From NCBI RefSeq assembly GCF_000176135.1, contig NZ_ACZN01000015.1:248001-312000 (forward strand): 64,000 nucleotides of DNA. Direction: 5' to 3'. Under the pieces are notes generated by a model, which made no database searches, was not told the origin of the DNA, and saw nothing but the letters and a program-made list of their open reading frames with translations. Source of the DNA: Vibrio coralliilyticus ATCC BAA-450. Lineage in GTDB: Bacteria; Pseudomonadota; Gammaproteobacteria; Enterobacterales; Vibrionaceae. Of this stretch, positions 1 to 8,079 are shown in pieces. Both the position numbers and the translations under genes were made by a program. The number at the start of each line of letters is the position of its first letter. Positions within the stretch are counted from its first letter, which is position 1.

Positions 1-873
1 TGATACTTCTTGTGGGTGCTCTTTCTTAAGACGCTTGAAGTGCTCTGTAGGAAGAGTAGAAGTGAAATCGATCTCACCAGATAGGAAACGGTTCATTTCC
101 GCTACTTGGTTTTCGATAGGTAGGAAAGTGACCTTATTAAGAACCGTTTTGTCGTTGTCCCAGTACTGGTCGTTACGAGTTAGCTCTAGACGCTCGTTCA
201 CTACCCAGTTGTTTACAACGAATGCACCGTTACCAACGAAGTGCTCAGGTTTAGTCCACTGATCACCATACTTCTCAACTGTCGCTTTGTGAACTGGCTT
301 CATCGTTGTGTGGCCAGTCATCATTACGAAGTAAGGAACCGCGGTTTCAAGCTCAACAACTAGAGTGTGGTCGTCTGTTGCTTTAACACCTAGAGTGCTC
401 TTGTCCTTTTTACCAGCGATGATGTCTTTCGCGTTCGCCATCTTGGTGTATTCCATGTACCAAGAGTATGGTGAAGCTGTTGCTGGGTCTACAGCACGTT
501 GGAAGCTGTATACGAAGTCACCGGCAGTTACAGGGTCGCCGTTTGACCATTTAGCATCTTTACGTAGGTGGAAAGTGAATGTTTTGTTGTCCGTTGTTTC
601 CCAAGACTCCGCAACACCAGGGATAGTGTTACCGTCCGCGTCTTGGTTCACCAAGCCTTCTAGAAGATCACGAATCACGTGAGACTCAGGAACACCCTGA
701 GATTTATGCGGGTCGATCGTCGCAACTTCAGTACCGTTACCACGAACTAGTTCTTGTTTTTCTGCTAACTTAGTTCCTGCAGGGACATCTGCAGCGAGTG
801 TTGCGGTAGAAGTAGCGGCCACTGCCAGACCAGCACCCAGAAGAAGGGCTTGAGTGATTTTGTTCTTATACAT
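1..873 (-). CDS. oppA: Oligopeptide ABC transporter substrate-binding protein OppA (3' part cut by window edge)
   Basis: Periplasmic solute-binding protein that delivers peptides to an Opp-type ABC importer. The 291 codons present start at an ATG preceded by GGAG eight bases upstream and encode a signal peptide (MYKNK, then an Ala/Leu-rich core ending near TLAAD). The SBP_bac_5 signature is visible early in the mature part, with VATIDPHKSQG and ESHVIRDLLEGL, followed by VAESWETTDNKTFTFHLRK and WSNGDPVTAGDFVYSFQRA. The C-terminal half lies outside the window, so the partner permease genes cannot be seen. It is divergent from volA-fadL. The family is clear; the precise peptide preference is not. 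Confidence 0.88.
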   Translation of the reverse strand, partial: MYKNKITQALLLGAGLAVAATSTATLAADVPAGTKLAEKQELVRGNGTEVATIDPHKSQGVPESHVIRDLLEGLVNQDADGNTIPGVAESWETTDNKTFTFHLRKDAKWSNGDPVTAGDFVYSFQRAVDPATASPYSWYMEYTKMANAKDIIAGKKDKSTLGVKATDDHTLVVELETAVPYFVMMTGHTTMKPVHKATVEKYGDQWTKPEHFVGNGAFVVNNWVVNERLELTRNDQYWDNDKTVLNKVTFLPIENQVAEMNRFLSGEIDFTSTLPTEHFKRLKKEHPQEVS

Positions 874-1061
874 GAGTAAAACTCCAAGTTTTTCATTTGC
901 ATCCATGACTTCTTCGTAAGGCCACTAGAACGGACAGTGATTTAGATCTGTTTAGCGCAAAATTTAAGCACAAAAATCTAAAACCCTACAAAGATTGCAG
1001 CACACATTATCAATCATCGGTGTAATTTGCCATAAAAATGTAGCGAAAAATCGTTTAATTC

Positions 1062-1071
1062 TCCGACCAGT
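1062..1071 (-). promoter_or_regulatory. FadR-like half-site
   Basis: On the minus strand this reads ACTGGTCGGA, the left half of the E. coli FadR operator (AACTGGTCGGACCTGTT type); the right half does not match. It lies about 190 bp upstream of oppA and 430 bp upstream of volA. A partial match in AT-rich DNA, so weak alone. Confidence 0.25.
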
Positions 1072-1326
1072 GCAACATTTTGGTAAAAAACACTACTAAA
1101 GAAAGGATTTCCAGTTTATTAGAATAAGAAATTCTTCAGATTTAGATTGAAGTGCCGATTCATCTAATAAGGCGCTAGTTTTTAGCATCTTATTCTAAAT
1201 ATTGTGCAAAACTTTTAACAAAAGTTATGTAAGCGACATAACATTTAACTACTTTCCTCTTACCAAAATAGCATTCTGTGAAGTTAATCACTCTGTTGCA
1301 CAAGTAATGTGCTCCATGCCCCATTT

Positions 1327-1334
1327 TGGTCCGA
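1327..1334 (+). promoter_or_regulatory. FadR-like half-site upstream of volA
   Basis: TGGTCCGA matches the TGGTCNGA core of FadR operators and lies about 170 bp upstream of the volA start. Control of volA-fadL by fatty-acid-responsive FadR would make sense for lipid uptake, but the outer half of the operator is not conserved here. Confidence 0.25.
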
Positions 1335-1501
1335 TCGCCTCAAAATACCCAAAACATTAACATCTTGATAACAATAGTTAAGTTTATAAAAAATATGGAT
1401 TTTTAGTTTTTTCTTAGCTTTTTTTAAGCTTAATCATTTGTGAGAGAGGTACATGCGCATTGATATACCGCTACCCCCACAACTGTATAGGCACCTCTAT
1501 T

Positions 1502-3811
1502 ATGAGAAAGCTCAATATACTAGCTGTATCACTATCTGCCGCATTTATACTCGCTGGCTGCGATGGTGAAGAAAGCACAACAGAAAACATTGCGGTAGAA
1601 GTTCCTTTTGCATTAAACGATATCCCGATGCCAAATGATGGCTATGGATACGATGACGATGGCTCCATTTCCCTACCCGATGAACCATCATCTCCTCAAA
1701 GTTACTCGACTAATGAAGAGTACGAGGCCTACTACCAGAGTTTTGAAACCAGTTACGCTGCGGTTGACGGTTGGGGACTTTGTGTTGAACCAATAGAGAT
1801 TCCACTGGATAGTGTAAATTCAGGTCAGGTGCCCGCTATTGACCAGTCTTCGCTGGATGGGAATGTACTGCTAATAGATAGTCAGACAAACAACGTATTT
1901 GACGGCGGACTCAAATTATCTAGTGATGGTCGGAAATTGGTTGTTGAATGTGGATCTGCACTTCAACCAAGTACTACATATCACCTCATTGTCACAAGCG
2001 GTGTGAAAACAACTGAAGGTATCTCTCTCCAAGCATCAACTGCATTCACAGAGCTGTTAGATGCCAATCCAGAAGATATAGATGAGAAGCAAACCAACCT
2101 ACAACAACTTACTAAAGACGCTATAAGCGCATATCAGGAGTTAGGTGGTGCAAATGGTATCGCTTACGCTGCAACGTTCAAAACTCAGAGCAGTTATGCA
2201 GGCATCGATAACATTGTTCAGCAAACTCTTGAAAACAAGCCTTCTCTAGATCTAGAAAATCTAACTGTAGAAATTAAGGGGACGGTTAAAAAGTACGCGG
2301 TAGTAACCGGCGCAACACTCACCACCAATAACTACCTTCCTTTCACACAAGACATAGCCAATAGAGAAAGCTGTGTACTAAACAGCTACGATCCTATTGC
2401 TGGTTGCCCATCAATGTTTAAGTGGATGGCTGGTGAGAATGGCGAACATCTGACTCAAAATTTCTTTGAGAATGGAGGCAAAATTGACGTACACGAAGAT
2501 CCTACCACTTTGATTCCTGTAGATTTTTATTTGCCTGATCTCTTCACAGATAAAAACGAAAAACTGCACTCAGCAATTGCTAAACAGTACATAGAAAATA
2601 CAGCGAATCCTACAGTTTTATTTATTCATGGTATCACCGGTGACCGTGGCTCTGCGTCCCTAGTCGCCAAAGACTACGTTACAGGTATAGGCAAAAAATA
2701 TGTATTCGCTGCTATCGATATGCCTTATCACGGTGATCGAATCATTTGTGACACCTCAGGCTACAGTGACGATACAACAATAACTTACTGTCCAGGACCA
2801 GCATTTGGTAAGCCCATTAGTGCTCGAGCAGACAAATCGTACTTTATCAATATCACGTCTCCATTGGCTCTTCGTTCCAATATTCACCAGTCGGTCAGTG
2901 ACTTTATCGGACTAAGATCAGCCCTGAACTTTGGTGAGCTCTCTGGCCGAGAAGCGCACCTAGTTGGCGTATCGCTAGGAGGTATTATGTCGGTTATGAC
3001 AACAGAAGCCACCTATGACCAAGATAGTAATCCGATAAGAAAACTGCAGTTCGAAACCGCTAACTACGCGGTTCCAGGCCAAGGTCTAGTTAACCTGACT
3101 CTGTCATCACTAACGCTTGGTTCGGAGATGGAAGAGTCAGTCAAGAAATCAGCGGATGTTCAGCGCGCCATCGCAGAAACCTTGATACCTAATTTGTGTA
3201 CTGTTGAAACAAGCAATGAAGAGTGTATCACTCAGCTCAATAACCATAGTGATCAGTTGAGTGACAGTATTGAAATGCTGGAAGACGAGATTTATGACGC
3301 TCTAATTCCAGTTTTAAAGCATGGTGTCCAGCAAACAATTGATGGGGCTGACCCAGCAGGCAAAGTCGCTCGCCAACGCGAAGCCAAGCAGCCAACTTTG
3401 CTTATTGAAGCTGTTGGTGATTGTGGTACCGAATGTGAAGTCGGCGAATACATGCCTGATACCGTAGTTCCAAACAATGCCGATAACAATATCATGACGG
3501 GGACAGATCCGCTGATTAGTGCTCTAGGTCTTGACCCAATTTTGGAGACTACAAGCAATGCAAGCGGAATACGAGGTGTCATTAAGGCAACAGTTGGTGG
3601 CCATGGTACTTTCCTATTCCCATACGAAGGCCCAATGGATGAAAGTGGATTACCATCCACAGAAAATCTTGGAGATGTTGAAAGTTCACGCAAAACGCAA
3701 CAAGAAGCCGTTTTGGATATGGTCAAGAGTAAGGGAACCGATATTGTTCTCAACGAAAGTGATGATTACATCAATATCGTAGATGAACATGAAGTTGAAA
3801 AGGACAATTAA
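1502..3811 (+). CDS. volA: VolA/Pla-1 family surface lipoprotein (lyso)phospholipase
   Basis: Lipoprotein esterase of 769 residues. In V. cholerae, VolA is a surface-exposed lysophospholipase that frees fatty acids from exogenous phospholipid for FadL import. The start chosen is ATG 1502; an upstream in-frame TTG at 1460 is possible but would put 14 residues before the signal peptide. The N-terminus MRKLNILAVS leads to lipobox LAGC (Cys20), followed by the acidic stretch DGEESTT. Asp at +2 would mean inner-membrane retention in E. coli, yet the family is exported. The nucleophile elbow GVSLGG places the catalytic Ser at residue 491; the N-terminal third matches the bacterial virulence-factor lipase N-terminal type. 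fadL starts 3 bp after the stop, so the two are co-transcribed, as in V. cholerae. Confidence 0.85.
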   Translation: MRKLNILAVSLSAAFILAGCDGEESTTENIAVEVPFALNDIPMPNDGYGYDDDGSISLPDEPSSPQSYSTNEEYEAYYQSFETSYAAVDGWGLCVEPIEIPLDSVNSGQVPAIDQSSLDGNVLLIDSQTNNVFDGGLKLSSDGRKLVVECGSALQPSTTYHLIVTSGVKTTEGISLQASTAFTELLDANPEDIDEKQTNLQQLTKDAISAYQELGGANGIAYAATFKTQSSYAGIDNIVQQTLENKPSLDLENLTVEIKGTVKKYAVVTGATLTTNNYLPFTQDIANRESCVLNSYDPIAGCPSMFKWMAGENGEHLTQNFFENGGKIDVHEDPTTLIPVDFYLPDLFTDKNEKLHSAIAKQYIENTANPTVLFIHGITGDRGSASLVAKDYVTGIGKKYVFAAIDMPYHGDRIICDTSGYSDDTTITYCPGPAFGKPISARADKSYFINITSPLALRSNIHQSVSDFIGLRSALNFGELSGREAHLVGVSLGGIMSVMTTEATYDQDSNPIRKLQFETANYAVPGQGLVNLTLSSLTLGSEMEESVKKSADVQRAIAETLIPNLCTVETSNEECITQLNNHSDQLSDSIEMLEDEIYDALIPVLKHGVQQTIDGADPAGKVARQREAKQPTLLIEAVGDCGTECEVGEYMPDTVVPNNADNNIMTGTDPLISALGLDPILETTSNASGIRGVIKATVGGHGTFLFPYEGPMDESGLPSTENLGDVESSRKTQQEAVLDMVKSKGTDIVLNESDDYINIVDEHEVEKDN

Positions 3812-3814
3812 TCC

Positions 3815-5011
3815 ATGAAAAAGCTCGTAATCTACACATTACCTCTCGTTGCTCTGCAAAGCCACGCCGCTGGCTTCCAACTTAACGCGCAATCTGCAAC
3901 TGGCTTGGGCCGCGCATACGCGGGTGATGCAATCATTGCTGATAATGCCTCAGTTGTAGCGAAAAATGCTGCTGCTATGAGTTTAATCGACAAGCCGATG
4001 ATCTCTGTTGGTGCAGTGAATATTGCCAGCCAGGTAGACTTCAGCAATATTCGTTACACGCCGCCTAGTTCTACGACACAGGAAATTGGCGATACTGGGC
4101 TGGATAACAACACCTTTATTCCTAATGCTCACGTGGTTTACCCATTAGAGGGTACAAACTGGACGCTAGGCGCGACGGTTCACTCAAACTTTGGTACCGA
4201 CGTTGAGTTTGAAGATAGCTTTGAAGCTCCGATCTTTGGTGGAAAAACTTACCTTAGCAGCATCAATGCTGGCTTTTCAGCGGCCTTCCAGCTAAATGAA
4301 GCTTGGTCACTTGGTGGTGGCATCGATATTATTTACGGTGAAGGCGAGATATCTCGGACACCTAACAGCGCTAACCCTCTGCGAATTGATGCAGACGGCA
4401 TAGGGCTTGGTTTCAATCTAGGTGTAGCCTATGTGGTCGATGAAAACAATCGATTTGGTTTGTCATACCGATACAGCCCTGAGCTAACAGCCGAAGGCGA
4501 TGTCTACGCTTGGGAACAAGGTAAGACTGATAGTGTTGATATTCCCCTTCCGGACATCATTGAGTTCTCCGGTTACCACAAACTCAACGCTAAGTGGGCC
4601 GCACACTACAGCCTACAATACGTCGCTTGGTCTGAGTTTGATAAGCTGACTTCAGAGAACTACAGCGCATCGATCAAAGATTACGAATGGAAGAATGCAG
4701 GCCATGTTTCTGTTGGGGTTACGCATTATCTAAATAAGGACATCGAGTTACGCGCAGGCTACATGTATGACCTTTCACCTGTCGACCAAATCAGCTCACT
4801 GTCTATTCCTGACACTGACAGACACTGGTTTACATTCGGTGGTTCATACGCAGCAACGGATCAGCTAACGCTGGATCTGTCCATTGGTTACCTGACTGGT
4901 GAGCAAGCGGCAATCAATGAATCTCAAACTGTTGTTGATGAATACAACATCGAAGCAACGGTCAACACCAGTGCTTGGTTAGTTGGAGCTCAGTTGAACT
5001 ACGCGTTCTAA
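3815..5011 (+). CDS. fadL: FadL-family outer-membrane long-chain fatty acid channel
   Basis: Outer-membrane beta-barrel that takes up long-chain fatty acids. Residues 1-18 are a signal peptide (MKKLVIYTLPLVALQSHA) and the mature protein starts AGFQLNAQSATGLGRAYAG, the classic FadL N-terminal hatch, followed by ADNASVVAKNAAAM. The C-terminus ends in Phe (QLNYAF), the usual final barrel strand signature. At 398 residues it is shorter than E. coli FadL (446) but normal for Vibrio paralogues. The SD AGGAC overlaps the end of volA, so translation is probably coupled: VolA releases fatty acid at the surface and this channel imports it. An intrinsic terminator follows. Confidence 0.88.
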   Translation: MKKLVIYTLPLVALQSHAAGFQLNAQSATGLGRAYAGDAIIADNASVVAKNAAAMSLIDKPMISVGAVNIASQVDFSNIRYTPPSSTTQEIGDTGLDNNTFIPNAHVVYPLEGTNWTLGATVHSNFGTDVEFEDSFEAPIFGGKTYLSSINAGFSAAFQLNEAWSLGGGIDIIYGEGEISRTPNSANPLRIDADGIGLGFNLGVAYVVDENNRFGLSYRYSPELTAEGDVYAWEQGKTDSVDIPLPDIIEFSGYHKLNAKWAAHYSLQYVAWSEFDKLTSENYSASIKDYEWKNAGHVSVGVTHYLNKDIELRAGYMYDLSPVDQISSLSIPDTDRHWFTFGGSYAATDQLTLDLSIGYLTGEQAAINESQTVVDEYNIEATVNTSAWLVGAQLNYAF

Positions 5012-5035
5012 TCGGCTCAGCAAAAACAACCATTC

Positions 5036-5066
5036 AAAGCCAGCGCAATAAGCTGGCTTTTTCTTT
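5036..5066 (+). terminator. Intrinsic terminator of volA-fadL
   Basis: AAAGCCAGC and GCTGGCTTT form a 9-bp perfect stem around a 6-nt loop, followed by a T-rich tail (TTCTTTC), 25 bp after the fadL stop. Confidence 0.85.
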
Positions 5067-5141
5067 CCTGCGGTTAGGCAGGCTATTTATATAATGATAA
5101 ACTTAAGCATGAGCTATCGTTATCTTCTGACTCGGTGAATA

Positions 5142-7046
5142 ATGCCCCCATTCTTTGTGCTAATTGTCGCAATTTTTATTTCCACTCTCCCCCTGCCCGC
5201 TATGTCAGCGTGCAATATCCAGACAGATAGCGATTATCTCTACTCACATACGAACGCCAAGCAAAAGGCAATGCTGACCTTTTACTACGACTCACTTTGT
5301 AAACCAGGACAAGTCGACCTTTCACATATTGAATTGCCGCCAAACGCGTCTGCGTCTGAGCAGGCTCTTTATTACTTTGGCCTCAAAAATCTTCGTAAAT
5401 ATGAAGGATTACAAACGCCTCGCATACCCGATTTGCTTTCACTCGGCGACGACAGTCGTATTGAATGGGTCAGTGCAGAAGCAACACTCAACAAAGCTAT
5501 TCACTTAATCGAGTCTGATCTACTTTTGGAAGGGGAATTCTTACTGCATGAAGTCGTCCCGATTGCGAGAGACATTGGTTATAAGCGGCTATTGGGTCGT
5601 ACCTATCGTTGGTTGGGTAACGTTAAGATTCAGCGTTCGAATCTTAAGTCCAGTCTCAGTTATTACAAAACCGCATATGAGGTGATGACAGAGATTGGAG
5701 ACAACTTTCAGACCACAATGACGCTCAATAATATTGCCACTGTCTACATGCAGTCTGAAGAATGGAAACGTGCTAATAAATACATCAAGCGTGCATTGGA
5801 TCTTTATCAAAAACACGGTTATGACAATAGCTTGTTTGAAGCCATTATGTACTCAAATGCCAGTGCCATCTATTTTGCGTTGGGCAAAGAGGAGCGCTCG
5901 GAACAATACATGTTGAAAGCACTCAAGGAGGCCGACAAAACTGGGTCAAACAAGATTAAGTTTTCAACATTATCAAATATGTCACAGCGTTACAGTGACG
6001 TTGGAAACTCACAAGAAGCTTTAAAACTCGCCAGAAAATGTATTGAAGAAAGCCAGGTTCTCGATACCAAGTCAAACATCACCTTAGCCACATGTTATGA
6101 AGCCTATGCCGAGGCCAGTTTTGTCGCTCGTGACTATCAAAAAAGCATCGACTACGCCAAACAAGTCATCGAAGTACTGCATACCTCAGAAAGCAACGAA
6201 GTGGTTTGGGAAATTCAAACTCTGGAGACATTGGTCAAAGCTTATGAGGCGCAAGGAGATTATCAACAAGCTTTGGCTTACATGAAACAACAATCACAGG
6301 TACGTCAAAACTTCTATCGGCAGACATACGACGACGAGATTCTGAGTGAGAAAAATGCTCTGGAAAGGCAATTAAATAAACGGGAAATAGAGTTGCTTGA
6401 GGCTCAAAATGAATTGCAGCAAACCAAGCTGCGGTCTCAACGTACCCGTGAGATTCTATTTATTACCCTGTTTTTCGCATTAGCATATCTTGTCATTCGA
6501 CGCCTGTGGAAGATGAAGCGAATTACTAAAGAGCTAGAGAGTCAAAACACCACGGATCCACTCACTGGCTTAGCTAACCGTCGCTATATCGAAAACTGGT
6601 TGTCGCAGTCTGATAATGTGCAACAACATAAGTCTTATGCTCTGAGTGTGATCGACATTGATCACTTCAAGCAATTCAACGACACTCACGGCCATGACGT
6701 GGGTGATACTGTACTCAAAGCAACGGCGAATCAGTTAAAGAACAATACTCGCAGCCATGACATTATCGCTCGCTGGGGCGGTGAAGAGTTTGTCATGATC
6801 ATTCCTATCGATAACGTACATACAGTTGAAGAAACCTTAGAAAGGCTTAGAAAGAGCGTTGAAAGTCATAAGATTCATATCGATGAAGATAGCCTTGCTG
6901 TAACCATTTCAGTCGGAACTCAGCTGTGCCATTACCAAGACATTGAAACGGATTGGGATCGTGTTTTTAGAAAAGCAGATAAAGCCCTATACCAAGCGAA
7001 GCAGAGTGGGCGAAACAAGTGTATTACGTTCCATTATCAAGATTGA
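5142..7046 (+). CDS. Periplasmic-TPR membrane diguanylate cyclase (GGDEF)
   Basis: Predicted to make cyclic di-GMP from two GTP. A signal sequence (about 1-23) is followed by a roughly 400-residue helical region with tetratricopeptide repeats (for example around 145-180 and 190-225), a coiled coil (about 400-435), one transmembrane helix (about 437-456, EILFITLFFALAYLVI) and a cytoplasmic GGDEF domain from TDPLTGLANRR (about 470) to the end. The active-site motif is GGEEF (546-550), compatible with catalysis, and an RxxD inhibitory site (R537-D540) sits five residues upstream, so product feedback is expected. The TPR part faces the periplasm and is probably the sensor. SD before ATG 5142 is weak. 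The gene stands alone and is convergent with the next one. Confidence 0.87.
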   Translation: MPPFFVLIVAIFISTLPLPAMSACNIQTDSDYLYSHTNAKQKAMLTFYYDSLCKPGQVDLSHIELPPNASASEQALYYFGLKNLRKYEGLQTPRIPDLLSLGDDSRIEWVSAEATLNKAIHLIESDLLLEGEFLLHEVVPIARDIGYKRLLGRTYRWLGNVKIQRSNLKSSLSYYKTAYEVMTEIGDNFQTTMTLNNIATVYMQSEEWKRANKYIKRALDLYQKHGYDNSLFEAIMYSNASAIYFALGKEERSEQYMLKALKEADKTGSNKIKFSTLSNMSQRYSDVGNSQEALKLARKCIEESQVLDTKSNITLATCYEAYAEASFVARDYQKSIDYAKQVIEVLHTSESNEVVWEIQTLETLVKAYEAQGDYQQALAYMKQQSQVRQNFYRQTYDDEILSEKNALERQLNKREIELLEAQNELQQTKLRSQRTREILFITLFFALAYLVIRRLWKMKRITKELESQNTTDPLTGLANRRYIENWLSQSDNVQQHKSYALSVIDIDHFKQFNDTHGHDVGDTVLKATANQLKNNTRSHDIIARWGGEEFVMIIPIDNVHTVEETLERLRKSVESHKIHIDEDSLAVTISVGTQLCHYQDIETDWDRVFRKADKALYQAKQSGRNKCITFHYQD

Positions 7047-7059
7047 CGGAAAGAAATGT

Positions 7060-8020
7060 TTATTGGCAATTAACCGACATCAATAGCTGTTCAACGTACT
7101 CTGAGTTACGTTCTATCCAAGTCTTCGCAGCCCCTTTAACATCAAAATGTTCGACATCGACTAATGTAGCCGCCAACGCGATATCTCTATTGTTAAGTTG
7201 GAAGCGTTGAACTACGTCGTAAGCGCATTGAGAACGGCTTTTAAGCTGATTGGAAATCGCTATCTTCAGCCAACCACCCGATGGATTACCACAATCCCAC
7301 AAATACTTGGGATTTGATCCCCAAGAAGGATCTTTTTCACACTCATGTGTATAGGTAGGGAACTCAATAAAGCTTCCCGAATACACAGACTCAACCCAGT
7401 TGGGCGTCCAATTAAAGATAAGCAGAGGTTTTTTGTCTTTAACATATTGATGGATTTTCTGATTAATTGCTTGCCCGGTTGGTAGAACAACGACTTTAAA
7501 GTTGAGATTAAGGGCACGTATTCTAGCGTTGTCGGGTTTCTCCCAAGGCCCCGTATAAAAAAGTACCGACTTGCTCACCCTCTTCAGAAAATACAGAAAA
7601 ACACGACTCCAGCGCCTCCCAATCAGGTAGACCGGGGCACAAAGATTCAACATAGTCTGGATACCACCATTCCTCTCGGGTCTTTGCTTGATGGGTTGTT
7701 CCCTCTTCAATCAAAGATTTGTCCAGCAATTCTTGGTATTGTGGCCCCATTGACCCTTCCCAAACCTCTACCTGAATATCCGCTTTCCCTGTACTCAAGT
7801 ACATCCATTGTGGTGTTGAAGGAATGGTGATGACTTCAGTATCGACGTGCTTTGACTGTAATATCTCTGCCAACACGTGTGTGAGGACACGCTGACTTGA
7901 CCAGTCAAGCTCAAGCAGCCGGACGGTTTCAGCACCAACACTAGATGAACAACAGTAGGTTAAGCCGCAGAAAATCGATACAGCGTTTATCTTCATAGCA
8001 ACAGACGAACAAATCTTCAT
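7060..8020 (-). pseudogene. Glycine betaine/choline-type ABC substrate-binding protein, split by a +1 frameshift
   Basis: Two overlapping frames together make one ProX/OpuAC-type binding protein of about 318 residues. The 5' part (8020 down to about 7563) has a signal peptide (second Met reads MKINAVSIFCGLTYC), then LLELDWSSQRVLTHVLAEIL, YLSTGKADIQVEVWEG and CPGLPDWEAL. The 3' part (about 7556 to 7060) continues YTGPWEKPDNARI, NWTPNWVESVY and GGWLKIAIS, all typical of the family. The shift falls at a run of six T on the coding strand (7557-7562); removing one T restores a single frame (GTFYTGPW). Either a genuine recent inactivation or a homopolymer sequencing error. It follows the PLP decarboxylase gene by 59 bp on the same strand. 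Confidence 0.75.
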
Positions 8021-8079
8021 ATATAAAGATTAGTTCATCCGTTACCACGTAGTGATTAAAACAGCTGTTCTATGGGTCC

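Larger units (their letters stand above)
874..1501. other. 628-bp divergent intergenic region between oppA and volA
   Basis: AT-rich region that must hold the promoters of oppA (leftward) and volA-fadL (rightward). It contains two TGGTC-GA elements, listed separately, and a 38-codon ORF (1453-1569) overlapping the volA start out of frame. No convincing RNA gene or terminator was seen. Confidence 0.6.

Noticed and set aside
1460..1501. TTG-started N-terminal extension of volA
   Set aside because: It would place 14 polar residues before a good lipoprotein signal; ATG 1502 gives the normal start.
7557..7562. Programmed ribosomal frameshift at the T6 run
   Set aside because: The required shift is +1 and no stimulatory stop or SD-like element is evident; mutation or sequencing error is simpler.
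7060..7710. Treating the 3' half of the betaine-type binding protein as an independent 216-codon gene
   Set aside because: Its first 50 codons read out of frame through coding sequence of the 5' half; only the part after the T run is family-like.
8058..8068. ACAGCTGT palindrome between decarboxylase and binding-protein genes as terminator
   Set aside because: Short stem without loop or T tract.
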